A stretch of 64,000 bases of DNA from CAIKMD01 sp963803265 (GTDB lineage Bacteria > Pseudomonadota > Alphaproteobacteria > ATCC43930 > CGMCC-115725): NCBI GenBank assembly GCA_963803265.1, contig CAWDLZ010000002.1, positions 186,001 to 250,000 on the forward strand, written 5' to 3'. Shown here one piece after another: positions 44,494 to 54,215 of this stretch (position 1 is its first letter; each line of letters opens with the position of its first letter). The notes below the pieces were generated by a model. The model made no database searches. It was not told the DNA's origin and saw only the letters and a program-made list of their open reading frames with translations. The translations under genes and the position numbers were made by a program.

Positions 44494-44728
44494 GGCGACC
44501 TCTCGACAAAGCGGCTTACGACGGCATGGCCGATGTTATCACGCGCGCACGGCAAGCCATAGGGGATGCAGCGTTAGGGTCGCCAGCCCGCCTTCAAGGC
44601 GATAAGCGCCCTTATTTTCTCATCAGGTAGCGTGCTATGGTTTAGGCGCGAACACCGGCGGGGAATCGCGTTTTCGCATACGTGCCGTACCGCCAAACCG
44701 AACGGTTCGCAATCAGGGGAGGGAAGGC

Positions 44729-46132
44729 ATGGCGCAACCCGTCAATATCGGCCGCGTCATCGACGAACAGCGCTTGCGTTTTTTCAGCATCGTCTTATTG
44801 ACGATGGCGGTTCTCGCCAACGCGACCGACGGCTACGACATCTTCGTCATTGGCTACGCGGTGCCGGTATTCATCCGCGACTGGCACATCCCGCCCGCTT
44901 CGTTGGGGCCGGTCTTCAGCGCGAGCATTGTCGGCTTGTTCTTCGGCTATCCGCTTTTCGGCTTCATTGGGGATCGTTGGGGGCGCAAGACCGCGATCGT
45001 GAGCTCGATGGTCATCTATGGGATCATGAGCCTCGTGACGATGGGCGCAAGCTCGGTCCAGCAACTGCTCGTGATCCGGTTCGTCACGGGCATCGGCCTC
45101 GGCGGGGTGATCCCGAACGTTACCGCGCTTACCTCGGAGTTCGGGCCGAAGCGGATTCGCGCGGTATTCATCATGATCACGAGCATCGGCGTGCCGTTGG
45201 GCGCGGCCGTGCCGAGCTTCGTCAGCGCCTTGTTCCTCGCGCGCTACGGCTGGACTTTCCTGTTTCTCGTCGGGGGAATATTGCCGCTCGCGGCCGCGGC
45301 GGTATTCTTCTTCGTCATCCCCAAATCGGTCAAATTCCTGGTCGTCCACGACCGCGGCCCGGAAAAGATCCGGCGCACTCTCGGCCGGTTGCGTTCCGAT
45401 ATCCCGATTCCCGCCGACGCTCAATTCGTCCTCGCGGGCGAGAAGCCGGTCATCGGAATATCCCCCGCGCCGCTGTTCCGAGACGGGCTTGCTTGGATCA
45501 CGATCCTGGTGTGGTTCTGTTATGCGATGAACATGGTCGCGACCTTCTTCGTCGCCAACTGGATGCCCACCTTATTGCAGCAAGCCGGGGCGACGAGCGC
45601 AGAGGCTGCGCTCGCGACCGGCATGTTCTCCGTCGGCGCCTTTCTTGGCGGCGCGGTTTTGCTGGCAACCGTCGATCGTTTTGGCCTCATCCCGATCGCT
45701 TGTCTGTTCTGGCTCGCGGTGCCGTTTCTGCTGGCGATCGGCTTTGCCGGCGGCGCGCCGCTCCCGGTGACCATTCTCTCGACCCTTGCGGGCGCTTGCG
45801 TGGTCGGCGTCAATTTCGGCTTCAACGCGGTCAACGGGATCATCTATCCGACGCCTATTCGTTCCAAGGGCGCGGGTTGGACGAACGCGATCGGTCGCTT
45901 CGGCGCGGTGGTCGGGCCGGTGCTGGGCGGCATCTTCGTCGGAATGCACTGGACCCTGCCCGAGCTCTTTGCTCTGCCGGCGCTCTCGTCGCTGCTCGGC
46001 GCGATCGCGATTCTGGCTCTGACGCGGCTCTGCGTCATCCGCTTTCGCAGCTATCGGCTCGACGAGCGCCGCGCCGAAGCCACCGATGGCGCGCCGGTTG
46101 CGGTCGCTGCCGCGCAACCGGGCACGGGATAA
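44729..46132 (+). CDS. MFS transporter, aromatic acid:H+ symporter type
   Basis: A 467-residue protein with twelve predicted transmembrane helices and the AAHS pattern: LANATDGYDIFVIGYAVPVF in helix 1 (with the DGYD motif needed for aromatic acid transport in PcaK/BenK-type carriers) and GDRWGRKTAIV in the 2-3 loop. GGGGAGGG precedes ATG 44729. It is divergent from Rieske 4 and convergent with Rieske 5, so it probably imports a substrate of these oxygenases, such as a hydroxy- or methoxybenzoate (inference). Intact. Confidence 0.9.
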   Translation: MAQPVNIGRVIDEQRLRFFSIVLLTMAVLANATDGYDIFVIGYAVPVFIRDWHIPPASLGPVFSASIVGLFFGYPLFGFIGDRWGRKTAIVSSMVIYGIMSLVTMGASSVQQLLVIRFVTGIGLGGVIPNVTALTSEFGPKRIRAVFIMITSIGVPLGAAVPSFVSALFLARYGWTFLFLVGGILPLAAAAVFFFVIPKSVKFLVVHDRGPEKIRRTLGRLRSDIPIPADAQFVLAGEKPVIGISPAPLFRDGLAWITILVWFCYAMNMVATFFVANWMPTLLQQAGATSAEAALATGMFSVGAFLGGAVLLATVDRFGLIPIACLFWLAVPFLLAIGFAGGAPLPVTILSTLAGACVVGVNFGFNAVNGIIYPTPIRSKGAGWTNAIGRFGAVVGPVLGGIFVGMHWTLPELFALPALSSLLGAIAILALTRLCVIRFRSYRLDERRAEATDGAPVAVAAAQPGTG

Positions 46133-46139
46133 GCGCAGT

Positions 46140-47429
46140 TCAGTCGGCGGATCGCGACGGCGCCGGATGCGGCTCGATGCGAATGGCGTCGCGCACCAAC
46201 TCGGTCATTTTGCGGCCTTTTGGAACTGTGAAGACCGCCGGCCGCGCGCGGTAGCTTGACGGATCGAGGCCCGGCAATTCCGCACCGGTTTCGAGACCCC
46301 TTACGATGCGCAACAGATGGCGGCGAAGCAGCACGATTTCCCGATCGGTGGAGCCGAGATTCTCGCGTGTCCGGTCCGCGATGGTCCCCAAGGATTCCTG
46401 GATGAACGAATCTTGGAGCCCGAGGCCCTTGACGCCGGTGAAGGAGACGCCGCTGGCCTGCAGTTCGCGGTCGATCCGATAATCGTTATCCTTGTTTCGG
46501 ACCGGCCGCACGCTCGATGGAATCGTCTCCACGATCACGTAATCGAAGCTCTTGGCATAACGAAGCTCGTCCTCGCTGAGCGGCCGCTCGGGATGGTATT
46601 CGATCGACCAAACCATGCAATTCTCGTCGTCCACCGGTATCCAGCCGAGGAGGGTGTAGCGCGCGTCCCCGGCTTGCGGCCGGAGCAGCTTCCAGCCGGG
46701 CATGAACATCAGCGAGACGGACCACAATGTGTCGCCCCGCTCCTGCGGCCTGCCGCTGCCGTAGATGAGGCCGAATTCCGTCTGAACGAATTCATATTGG
46801 GCCGGGAGATCGCGAACGGCATCGTTTCCCGTCCTGCTGAAGAATCGGCTGCCGGGACTCGTATCGCCGCGATGCAGGAAGGGCAGGTGCGCGGTGTCCC
46901 AGCCGCCCTCGTAGCCTTGGAACCAGTTGCACTCCTGGAGGCGCCGGGCGGCGAGACGGTGCGATTCGGGGAGCGCGGTCCATTCCAGCTCGGGAAACGC
47001 CGGCTTCACTTCCGGCGGCCCCATGTAGGTCCACACCACGCCGCCGCGTTCCAGGCAAGGATAGGCCGTGATTTTCACTTTGTGCTTGAAGCTGGTCTCG
47101 GCCGGCTCGCTCGGCATGTCAACGCAGTTTCCCTCCACGTCGAACTTCCAGCCGTGGTAGACGCAGCGGATGCCGCATTCTTCGTTGCGGCCATAGAACA
47201 GATCGGCGCCGCGGTGCGGGCAGCGCGGATCGAAGAGCGCCACCTTGCCGCTGCTGTCGCGCAAGGCGATCAGCTTCTCGCCCAGGAGTTTCAATCGCAG
47301 CGGCGGGCCGTCCGGCTTGGGCAGCTCCTGCGAGAGCAAAGCCGGAATCCAGTAGCGCCGAACGAGATTGCCCATGGGCGTTCCGGGCCCGGTCTGGGTG
47401 AGCAAATCGTTTTCCGCGCGCGTCAGCAT
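46140..47429 (-). CDS. Rieske non-heme iron oxygenase 5 (phthalate dioxygenase type)
   Basis: An intact 429-residue paralogue of Rieske 4. Ligands C70-x-H72 and C89-x2-H92; triad D178, H181 and H186 in YEGGWDTAHLPFLHR. It contains PAFPELEWTALPESHRLAARRLQECNWFQG as in oxygenase 4 and differs most in the C-terminal half, where the substrate pocket is formed. Its stop is only 7 bp from the MFS stop on the other strand. Upstream on the same strand follow oxygenase 6 and the VOC dioxygenase, giving a probable transcript of VOC, oxygenase 6, oxygenase 5. Confidence 0.92.
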   Translation of the reverse strand: MLTRAENDLLTQTGPGTPMGNLVRRYWIPALLSQELPKPDGPPLRLKLLGEKLIALRDSSGKVALFDPRCPHRGADLFYGRNEECGIRCVYHGWKFDVEGNCVDMPSEPAETSFKHKVKITAYPCLERGGVVWTYMGPPEVKPAFPELEWTALPESHRLAARRLQECNWFQGYEGGWDTAHLPFLHRGDTSPGSRFFSRTGNDAVRDLPAQYEFVQTEFGLIYGSGRPQERGDTLWSVSLMFMPGWKLLRPQAGDARYTLLGWIPVDDENCMVWSIEYHPERPLSEDELRYAKSFDYVIVETIPSSVRPVRNKDNDYRIDRELQASGVSFTGVKGLGLQDSFIQESLGTIADRTRENLGSTDREIVLLRRHLLRIVRGLETGAELPGLDPSSYRARPAVFTVPKGRKMTELVRDAIRIEPHPAPSRSAD

Positions 47430-47455
47430 CGGCCACCTCTAACGAGCTGAACCAT

Positions 47456-48742
47456 TCAACTCGAGCTCTCGGCGAGCGCAGAATTCCCGCCGGCTTCGCG
47501 ATAAGCGTCGATCAGTTGCTTTCCCTGCGCGGCGATAAAATAACCGCCTCGCGCTCCGGCATAGCCGCCGCCGTCCTCGACCGGCGCCGTTTCGCCTTGC
47601 GCGACCGAAGCGGCCGCATCGAGGAGCCGCCGCCTCGTCACCGCGATCATGCGATCGCTCGGCGCGAGATGCTCGATCGTGCGATCGGCGATCGGGTCCA
47701 TGCTTTCGGTCACGGCCTGATCCTCCGCGGCGATCCCGGGTATGCCCGAGAAGCTCTTCGTTCGTTGCAATTCGCGATCGATGAGGTAGTCATTGGCCTC
47801 GTTGGTGCGCGGCCGCCAACGGCCAAACCAATCCGAGGTGTTCGGCAGCAGATCTTCCAGACCGGTGACGATGCCCAATTTGTCGGCGCCCCCTGGCGCG
47901 ACCCTGCCGGCATTGCCGATGATGCGCAACGACATGGTGTGCGTGTCGTCCATCGGGACCCAGGCGCGCGCGTAGAGGTGGCGGCCGAACGGTCCGCTCG
48001 GCGTGATCGTCCAGAATGGAAACAGGAAATGCGCGACGCGCCAGTAGGTTTGTCCCGGATCGGCGGGCCGATAAGCGCCATACATCGTGCCCCAATCGGT
48101 CTCCCTCACCTCGTATTCGGGTGCTCGATGGATCGCGCCGAAGCGGCGCGGATCGTCGGGCGCGAACACCTTTTCGGTTCGCGCGCCGCCATGAAGAAAG
48201 TCGGTATGCGAGGTATCGAGATCGGCCTCGAGGACCTGCAGCCAGTTGCAGGCGCGCTGCATCCAATTGAAGGTAACCTGCTCCGGCGGCATCATCGTCG
48301 CTTCGATTTTCGGCAGTTGCGGCGGCTTGCCTTGCCCCATAAAGGTCCAGATCAGGTCGTTTCGCTCGGCCACCCGGTACGCCTTGGCTTGTATTTTCGA
48401 TTTGAAATCCTGGTGCGGCGGGACATTCGCCATCTCGACGCAGCGCCCGGCGACGTCGTATTTCCAGCCGTGATAGATGCAGCGCAATCCGCCTTGCTCG
48501 TTCCTGCCATAGAACAGCGAGGCGCCGCGATGCGGGCAGCGATGCTCTAAGATTCCGACCTGGCCGGACGTATCGCGAAAGGCGAGCAGCCGCTCGCCCA
48601 GCAGCATCAGCCGCAGCGGCGGGCCGTCGGCCTCGACCTCGGCCGACATCGCCGCCGGTATCCAATAGCGCCGCATCAAATTTCCGATCGGCGTATCGGG
48701 GCCGACACCGGTCAGAATTTCGTTTTCTTGGCTAGAGACCAT
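47456..48742 (-). CDS. Rieske non-heme iron oxygenase 6
   Basis: An intact 428-residue oxygenase. ATG 48742 (MVSSQENEILTGVGPDTPIG), preceded by GAGGA, is chosen although the frame remains open further upstream, because it aligns with the family start. Rieske ligands C69-x-H71 and C88-x2-H91; triad D176, H179 and H184 in LEADLDTSHTDFLH. The C-terminal extension rich in G and A (PVEDGGGYAGARGGYF) is distinctive. Placed between oxygenase 5 and the VOC gene with short gaps. Confidence 0.9.
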   Translation of the reverse strand: MVSSQENEILTGVGPDTPIGNLMRRYWIPAAMSAEVEADGPPLRLMLLGERLLAFRDTSGQVGILEHRCPHRGASLFYGRNEQGGLRCIYHGWKYDVAGRCVEMANVPPHQDFKSKIQAKAYRVAERNDLIWTFMGQGKPPQLPKIEATMMPPEQVTFNWMQRACNWLQVLEADLDTSHTDFLHGGARTEKVFAPDDPRRFGAIHRAPEYEVRETDWGTMYGAYRPADPGQTYWRVAHFLFPFWTITPSGPFGRHLYARAWVPMDDTHTMSLRIIGNAGRVAPGGADKLGIVTGLEDLLPNTSDWFGRWRPRTNEANDYLIDRELQRTKSFSGIPGIAAEDQAVTESMDPIADRTIEHLAPSDRMIAVTRRRLLDAAASVAQGETAPVEDGGGYAGARGGYFIAAQGKQLIDAYREAGGNSALAESSS

Positions 48743-48764
48743 TTCTCGATCCTCTTCCCGTGTC

Positions 48765-49643
48765 TCAGCGCGCGGCCGCCGCAACGAACGGAACGCGGCG
48801 CATCGCGGCGGCGAGCTTCTCGTTGGGCCGGCGCTCGACATCCCAGTTGGGCGTGCCGCTCGACGCGCCGTCCCAGCCCAGCGGGCACTTGGCGATGTAT
48901 TCGATCGCGCCGCCCTCCGGCCCCTCGAAATAGGCGTAGACATCCTCGCCGGCATTGTGCTGGCCCACGCCCCAGCCGATCGGATAGCCATGCGACAGCA
49001 TGCGAGCGGCGCCGCGCGCGACCGCGTCAACATCCATCATGGCGAAGGCGATGTGATTGAGCGTGTTGGTTTCGCCAAGCGCGAAGGCGAGGGTATGATG
49101 GTCCTCGTTGCATTTGAGGAAGCTCTGCATCCTGATCCGGTTAATGACGGTGAAGCCGAGAACCTCGCAGTAAAGCTTCGATATCGCAGCCATGTCGGAA
49201 TCCGCCGAGTTCAAGACGACATGGGTGATCTTGGCGGGACGGTCGGGGTGAGCGCCCATGTCCTCGTGGCGGATGGCGTCGGCGATCACTCGAACGGTGC
49301 GGCCCTCTTTGTCGGTGAAGGTGAAGCCATAGCCGCCGCCGGGCCCGGCGATGGCGGAAGGAGGGTCGATCCGCGGCAAGCCGGCGCCGCGACAAGCGGC
49401 GTGGAGCGAATCGACCGCCGCGCGATCGGCCGCGGTCAGGTCGAGGCAGAGGATTTCGGGTCGATGATGCTCGAGGAGCGCGAGGATGTGATGATCGCTT
49501 CCGGTACCGCGCAGATAAACCGCCCCGGGCGATTCGGAGACCGGCATCAGCCCCCAAATCTCCTTATAGAATTTCGCGCTCGCGCCGACATCGGGCACGC
49601 CGAGCGCGACGCTCCGGACTGCGTTGACCTTATTAGGCGTCAC
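48765..49643 (-). CDS. VOC-family extradiol dioxygenase-like protein
   Basis: A 292-residue two-domain vicinal-oxygen-chelate protein. The metal ligands of type I extradiol dioxygenases are in place: H141 in ITHVVLNS, H197 in LNHIAFAM and E248 in GAIEYIA. The length and domain order match catechol 2,3-dioxygenase (BphC/XylE-like) enzymes that open catecholic rings next to the hydroxyl pair. It would follow logically after Rieske hydroxylation. The gene begins a minus-strand series with oxygenases 6 and 5. Lyase or isomerase activity is possible in this fold. Intact. Confidence 0.87.
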   Translation of the reverse strand: MTPNKVNAVRSVALGVPDVGASAKFYKEIWGLMPVSESPGAVYLRGTGSDHHILALLEHHRPEILCLDLTAADRAAVDSLHAACRGAGLPRIDPPSAIAGPGGGYGFTFTDKEGRTVRVIADAIRHEDMGAHPDRPAKITHVVLNSADSDMAAISKLYCEVLGFTVINRIRMQSFLKCNEDHHTLAFALGETNTLNHIAFAMMDVDAVARGAARMLSHGYPIGWGVGQHNAGEDVYAYFEGPEGGAIEYIAKCPLGWDGASSGTPNWDVERRPNEKLAAAMRRVPFVAAAAR

Positions 49644-49709
49644 GAGCGTCCTCCTTTCGCGGCCGGCACCGGCCTAAGCTTGGCATCGCCGCCTGAAAAT
49701 CGCAATTAA

Positions 49710-50894
49710 TCACTGGCCGGTGACGACCTCGCCGAACCGCACCCATCTCTCGCCATCGAAGCGCACGAGCTGAAGCTGCTTCAGCGGACGATAGTCGGTC
49801 GGGCTGGTGTTGTAGGTGATGCCCGGCAGCAGCATCGGCGCCGTCACGCCGTGCAGATTGGTCGCCTGCTTCAGGATGTTGTCGCGGCTCAGATCGTTCC
49901 CGGCTTGCTTGAGCGTCTGCACCAGCATCATCCCGATCGTGGGCGAAAGCACGTTCACGATGTCGCTTTTGTCGGCGTTGGGCAGGTATTTGTCCATGAA
50001 GACGTTCCAGGCTTTCACGCCCGGATCGTCTTTGAACTGCGGATCGAACGGGTCCTTGACGTAGGTTCCGCTGATGACGCCGACCGATTTATCGAGACCG
50101 GCCGGCTTCAATGTGCCGGCCACCGTGTTCGCGTTGTTGATGATGAAGATCAGCGGCTTCCATCCCAAATCGTAGGCCTTGCGGATCGCCTGCGAGGTCG
50201 GACGAACGGTCGCGAAAACGAACAGGACATCGGCGCCGGATTCCTGAAGCGTCACGATCTGCAAGTCAACGGTCGGGTCGGTGACCTGAAGAACTCGCGT
50301 CCTTGACGATATACCGGCTGGCCTCGCCGCCGAGCGCCTTCTTCAAGCCATCGTAATAGTCCTTGCCCAGATCGTCGTTCTGGTAGAGCACCGCGATCTT
50401 GGCGTTGGGTCTCGCGGCTATGGCGTAGCGTCCGTAAATGCCGGCTTCCATCTCATAGCTGATCGAGCCGCCCATGCTGTAGGCCCGGTTCTCCGGATCG
50501 TTCCATTCGGAGGCGGAGGAGCCGATGAAAAGCTGGGGATCTTGCGGTCGTTGAGGTATTTCGCGATCGCGGTGTTGGGCGCGGTGCCCATGCTTCGGTA
50601 GATGAAGGCGACCCCCTCTTCTTCGACGAGTTTGCGCGTCTGCTCGAGGGTCTTGGGCGGGCTATAGGCGTCGTCGAGCGAGATGAGGTCGAGCTTGCGG
50701 CCATTGATGCCGCCTTGGTCGTTGACCCATTTCGTGAAAGCGACGTCGGCGACGCCGTTGGCGCCGCTGACCGATGCGGGGCCGCTATAGGGCATGGTCT
50801 GGCCGATCTTGATCTCCGAGGCCGTCACGCCCGGCGCGTCGCGCTGTTGCGCGAGGGCCGGCACGGCGACGAAAGCGAGGAAGCCGGCACTCAC
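49710..50894 (-). CDS. Branched-chain-amino-acid-type ABC substrate-binding protein (two frameshifts)
   Basis: A type I periplasmic binding protein (LivK-like, Peripla_BP_6). Pieces in three frames join into one protein of about 395 residues. N-terminal part: signal and VTASEIKIGQTMPYSGPASVSGANG. At about 50533 one C is missing (CCC for CCCC); restoring it gives RKIPQLFIGSSASEWNDPENRAYSMGGS. At about 50292 one T is extra; removing it gives DASSQVTDPTVDLQIVTLQESGADVLFVFA. Such proteins in catabolic clusters often bind aromatic compounds and not amino acids. Its membrane and ATPase subunits are not adjacent. The signal peptide start is uncertain. Confidence 0.8.
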
Positions 50895-51133
50895 GAGTTC
50901 TTGCGGTGAAGTACGGAACTGCCACGATTTCCCTCCCGAGACGGCCTCGCAGCCCGAAGCGGCTGCTGCTCTGGCCCCATTATGACATCGTCATCGGCCG
51001 CCTGAACGAAATTCATCGTCGTCGCGAAATTTCCGAATAGGCGAAGATGCCGCGGCGCTCGGAATCCGCCTTGGCGACGCTCGAGTTCGGGCTACTATCG
51101 GCGCGCGGAGAATCGCAAATCCAGGAGCGGGCC

Positions 51134-51859
51134 ATGACCGAGAAGAAGGTTCCTTACCAAGTGGGTGGCAAAGCCTACGAGGGCATGCTCGTCTACGACG
51201 ACGGCGTCGCGGCCGCGCGGCCCGCAATCTTCATGCAGCCCGATTGGAAGGGCGTTTGCGCCGACACGATCGCCCAGGCCCGCATCGTCGCGAGCAAGGA
51301 TTACGTCGTGATGATGGCCGACATGTTCGGCGTCGGCTATGGCGACAAGCCGAAGACTCAGGCGGAGCTGATGGCGGCTTCGGGCGCGGTCCACAAGGAC
51401 CTCGCCTTCACTTTGTCCGCTGGCGGCAAGGCCTATGAGACGCTTGTCGCGGAGGCCAACAAGCTCGGCATCGTCGATCCGGGCAAGAAGCTGGCGATCG
51501 GCTATTGCTTCGGCGGCGGGCTCGCGCTCGAGCAGGCGCGCGCCGGCGCGGACTTCAAGGGGCTCGTGGTGTTCCATGTCACCTACCCGAATCCGGTTCA
51601 GCCCGACACGGCCTGCAATATCAAGGGCCGGGTGCTCGCGATCCACGGCTCCGCCGATCCGGTGACGCCCAAGCCCGCGATGGACGCTTTGCAGGACGAG
51701 CTGACGGCGGCCAAGGTGGATTGGCAGGTCATGACGTTCGGCGGCGCGGTCCATTCGTTCTGCGATCCGACCGCCCATGCCGGGCCGACGCGCTACGACG
51801 AGAAATTGTGCCGGAAATCCTACGCGCTGATGCGCGACTTTTTCGCCGAGATCCTATAA
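51134..51859 (+). CDS. Dienelactone hydrolase family protein
   Basis: A 241-residue alpha/beta hydrolase. The catalytic triad of dienelactone hydrolases is visible: C125 in AIGYCFGGG, D175 in HGSADPVTP and H207 in GGAVHSFCDP. The cysteine nucleophile separates it from serine hydrolases. It would hydrolyse dienelactones formed after ortho cleavage of (chloro)catechols, or similar lactones. ATG 51134 follows AGGAGCGGG. It is convergent with the GST gene, with a hairpin between them. Intact. Confidence 0.88.
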   Translation: MTEKKVPYQVGGKAYEGMLVYDDGVAAARPAIFMQPDWKGVCADTIAQARIVASKDYVVMMADMFGVGYGDKPKTQAELMAASGAVHKDLAFTLSAGGKAYETLVAEANKLGIVDPGKKLAIGYCFGGGLALEQARAGADFKGLVVFHVTYPNPVQPDTACNIKGRVLAIHGSADPVTPKPAMDALQDELTAAKVDWQVMTFGGAVHSFCDPTAHAGPTRYDEKLCRKSYALMRDFFAEIL

Positions 51860-51872
51860 GCGACGGTACGAA

Positions 51873-51901
51873 CCCTCTCCTCCCAAAAACGGAGGAGAGG
51901 G
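51873..51901. terminator. Bidirectional hairpin between convergent genes
   Basis: CCCTCTCCTCC (51873-51883) pairs perfectly with GGAGGAGAGGG (51891-51901), an 11-bp GC-rich stem with the loop CAAAAAC. It sits between the stops of the dienelactone hydrolase (51859) and the GST gene (51918). There is no T-run, so termination efficiency is uncertain, but location and symmetry suit a shared terminator. Confidence 0.6.
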
Positions 51902-51917
51902 CTGAGCCGGCCCGGCT

Positions 51918-52611
51918 TTACTCGGCGGCGACCTTCGAAGTCTCGATGAACTGCGACACCCATTTCTTGCGGCGTTTCAAATTCTCGCGGTACATCGCCT
52001 CGAACTCGGCGGGCGGGAAGGAATGGGTCGAACTCGCGCTTCACGAGCGTTTCGCCCCAGGCCTTGAGCCGCGGGAACTTCTCGATATGGCCGAGCTTCT
52101 TCACCCGGTCGAGGAAGAAATAGCGCTGCAGGAACGGCGCATAAGCCGCATCGACCAGCGAGTATTTGGCGCCGTTGAACAACGGACCGGCGCCCTGCTT
52201 TTCGAGCGCCCGCTCGAGCCGCTCGAACGGCACCGGGATCTTCTCCGCCGCCTTGTTGTAGTCGGCTTCCGAATCGGCATAGGCGGTCGCCGTCACCACA
52301 TCGGCGAAGGTCGGCACGTAATCGGTCCAGGCGCGGTTGATGGCGCGCTCGATCGGGTCCTCGGGATGCAGCCGCGGCGAGATGGTTTCATCGAGGTACT
52401 CGGCGATCGCGTTCGATTCGAACAACGACACCCGGTCGTCGATGCGAAGGACCGGCACCTTCTTGTGCGGCGAGATGGCGAGGAACCAGTCGGGCCGGTT
52501 GTCGGGCTCGATATGGCGGAACTCGAACGGGGTCTTCTTCTCCCGCAGCACGATCGCAGCGCGCTGCACCCAGGGGCAGGTCTTGAAGCTGACCAGAAGA
52601 TATTTCGTCAT
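51918..52611 (-). CDS. Glutathione S-transferase (frameshift near C-terminus)
   Basis: About 230 residues with an N-terminal thioredoxin-like domain (LLVSFKTCPWVQRAAIVLREK, PHKKVPVL and LFESNAIAEYLDE) and a helical C-terminal domain ending VKKLGHIEKFPRLKAWGETLV. The motif FKTCPWVQRA recalls the Cys-type omega/GSTO-like and dehalogenase-like enzymes. At about 52022 one extra C in a C run breaks the frame; removing it gives FLPPAEFEAMYRENLKRRKKWVSQFIETSKVAAE with TAA at 51920-51918. In aromatic catabolism GSTs may dehalogenate or isomerise ring-cleavage products (inference). Confidence 0.85.
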
Positions 52612-52827
52612 GGTGACCTCGGAAGGACAGTGGGACGCGGCATCATCGCATGCTCGAAGAGGGAGGTTAAGCGGAATATCCCCATGCGGCAAGCCCCGCG
52701 ACGCGGCCCTTGCCGCGCGCGCCGAAAACCCGCGCCAGCGTTGCGCTGCCGCTGCAAATGTGAGAGAGAAGGGCGTGGTCGTCAGCGACGATCACGCGCG
52801 GCCAAAACTAGGCAAAGGGGGAAAACG

Positions 52828-53766
52828 ATGGGACGGCTCATGCGCCTTATCTTCTTCGCGTCCGTCGCGGCGGTTTTCGCGATAACGGGGGCCGCGCGCG
52901 CGGCCGAGAAAGTTGACATATCGTATTATGGTTCGGACAATCCGCTCGCCGTCTATATCGCGCAAGAGCAGGGCTTTTTCGAGAGGAACGGAATCGACGC
53001 CAATCTCACGCTATTGGGCGGCAGCAGCGTCACGACGCCGGCGACGCTCGTCGCCAACACTTATCAGATCGGGATGGCCACCATGCCGACCATCCTGCTG
53101 GCGCGGCAGAGCGGCATCGATTTGAAAATCCTCGCGGCAACCGTCGTGACCGAGCCCGGCTATCACCTCAGCGCCATCGTCGTGCGGCCCGATCTCGACG
53201 TGAAGACGGCGAAGGATTTCGAGGGCAAGTCGATCGGCGTGCCCGGCCTCAACAATTTCATCCATATCCTCTTGGTCAAATGGCTGGCCGATAACGGTGC
53301 CGATACTTCCAAGGTCCACTTCGTCGAGGCGTTCATGCCGCAAATGGGCGATCTCTTGCGCGGCCATCAGGTCGACGCGGTCGTGCCGGCCGAGCCGTAC
53401 CTCGGGCAAATCACCCAAAGCGGCACGGGGCGCCTCGTCACCTATTTCACCGACAGCCTGCCGAACGGAACCCTGGCCTTTACCTGGATCGTCACCGCGG
53501 ACTATGCCGCCTCGCATCCCGAGGTGATCAAGGGCTTCCGGGCCGCGGTGGCGGAAGGGCTCGCCTATTATCGCGCGCACCCGGAAACCTCGTCGGCGAC
53601 CTTGGCCCACTTCACCAAGATTCCCCTCGCCGTCGTGGAAAAGGTGCCGCGGCCGCCCTACGACAACACGGTGAACGTGTCGCAGACCGCTTTCTGGGTG
53701 GACACCATGACGAAGCAAAAGCTGCTGACCCAGTCGATCGACCCGGCGAGCCTGTTGCTGCCTTAA
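52828..53766 (+). CDS. NitT/TauT-type ABC substrate-binding protein 5
   Basis: An intact 312-residue periplasmic binding protein with signal peptide MRLIFFASVAAVFAITGAARA. The mature part starts VDISYYGSDNPLAVYIAQEQGFFERNGIDANLTLLGG, the SsuA/NMT1-like fold. It is clearly more distant from the four tandem paralogues at 7-14 kb: it lacks the LxIPY start and the FIDPSF C-terminal motif. No ATPase or permease is adjacent, so it may deliver substrate to the transporter at 5.4-7.1 kb or one elsewhere. GGGGG precedes ATG 52828. Confidence 0.88.
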   Translation: MGRLMRLIFFASVAAVFAITGAARAAEKVDISYYGSDNPLAVYIAQEQGFFERNGIDANLTLLGGSSVTTPATLVANTYQIGMATMPTILLARQSGIDLKILAATVVTEPGYHLSAIVVRPDLDVKTAKDFEGKSIGVPGLNNFIHILLVKWLADNGADTSKVHFVEAFMPQMGDLLRGHQVDAVVPAEPYLGQITQSGTGRLVTYFTDSLPNGTLAFTWIVTADYAASHPEVIKGFRAAVAEGLAYYRAHPETSSATLAHFTKIPLAVVEKVPRPPYDNTVNVSQTAFWVDTMTKQKLLTQSIDPASLLLP

Positions 53767-53770
53767 ACGA

Positions 53771-54215
53771 TTATGCTCTAGCGGCGAAGATCAGGTCCGA
53801 GCGCAGCGCGGCGATGCGCCAGCCCCGATCGTCGCGCGAGAAGCGATGATGAAAATCGAGGATCGCGGCCGGCAAGGCCATGGCGAGGGGCAGCGCGGCG
53901 GGCGCGTCGCCGCCATCGACCGCCCAGATGACGATGGTGGCCGTGCTCGCCGCATTGTTCTCGTCGATGACCTCGACCGCCAGATTGGCGATGCAGTGCC
54001 GGCTGACCGATCCCTTGGGACGGCCCGCGATGCTCTGGGCGGCGGCGGCGCGGCCGGCGATGGTGCCGTGCCGCTGCGTGATCCATAGGACGTCTTCGGC
54101 CAGGAGCGCGGCCGCTCCATCGCCGTCATGACCGTCGAGACAGCGGAAGAACCGCGTCACCAGCGCGGCGAGATCGTCGCTCGATCTCCCGCATTCGCTC
54201 GCGCGGCAGCGTCAT
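53771..54215 (-). CDS. SnoaL/NTF2-like protein, small-subunit-like (frameshift at start)
   Basis: About 147 residues with an NTF2-like cone fold: DDLAALVTRFFRCLDGHDGDGAAALLAEDVLWITQRHGTIAGRAAA and the final LDFHHRFSRDDRGWRIAALRSDLIF. The fold is shared by SnoaL cyclases and by beta subunits of ring-hydroxylating dioxygenases. The start is best placed at ATG 54215, overlapping the stop of Rieske 7 as ATGA; this needs one extra base removed near 54170 (GAGCGACGATC to GAGGACGATC). The coupling to a Rieske gene suggests it works with oxygenase 7, though phthalate-type enzymes usually lack a beta subunit (inference). Confidence 0.72.

Noticed and set aside
44632..46254. 540-codon plus-strand frame overlapping the MFS transporter
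   Set aside because: The transporter in another frame has twelve helices and the GDRWGRK motif; this frame is arginine-rich and hydrophilic throughout.
46317..47450. 377-codon plus-strand frame opposite Rieske 5
   Set aside because: Shadow of an intact oxygenase gene with full ligand set on the other strand.
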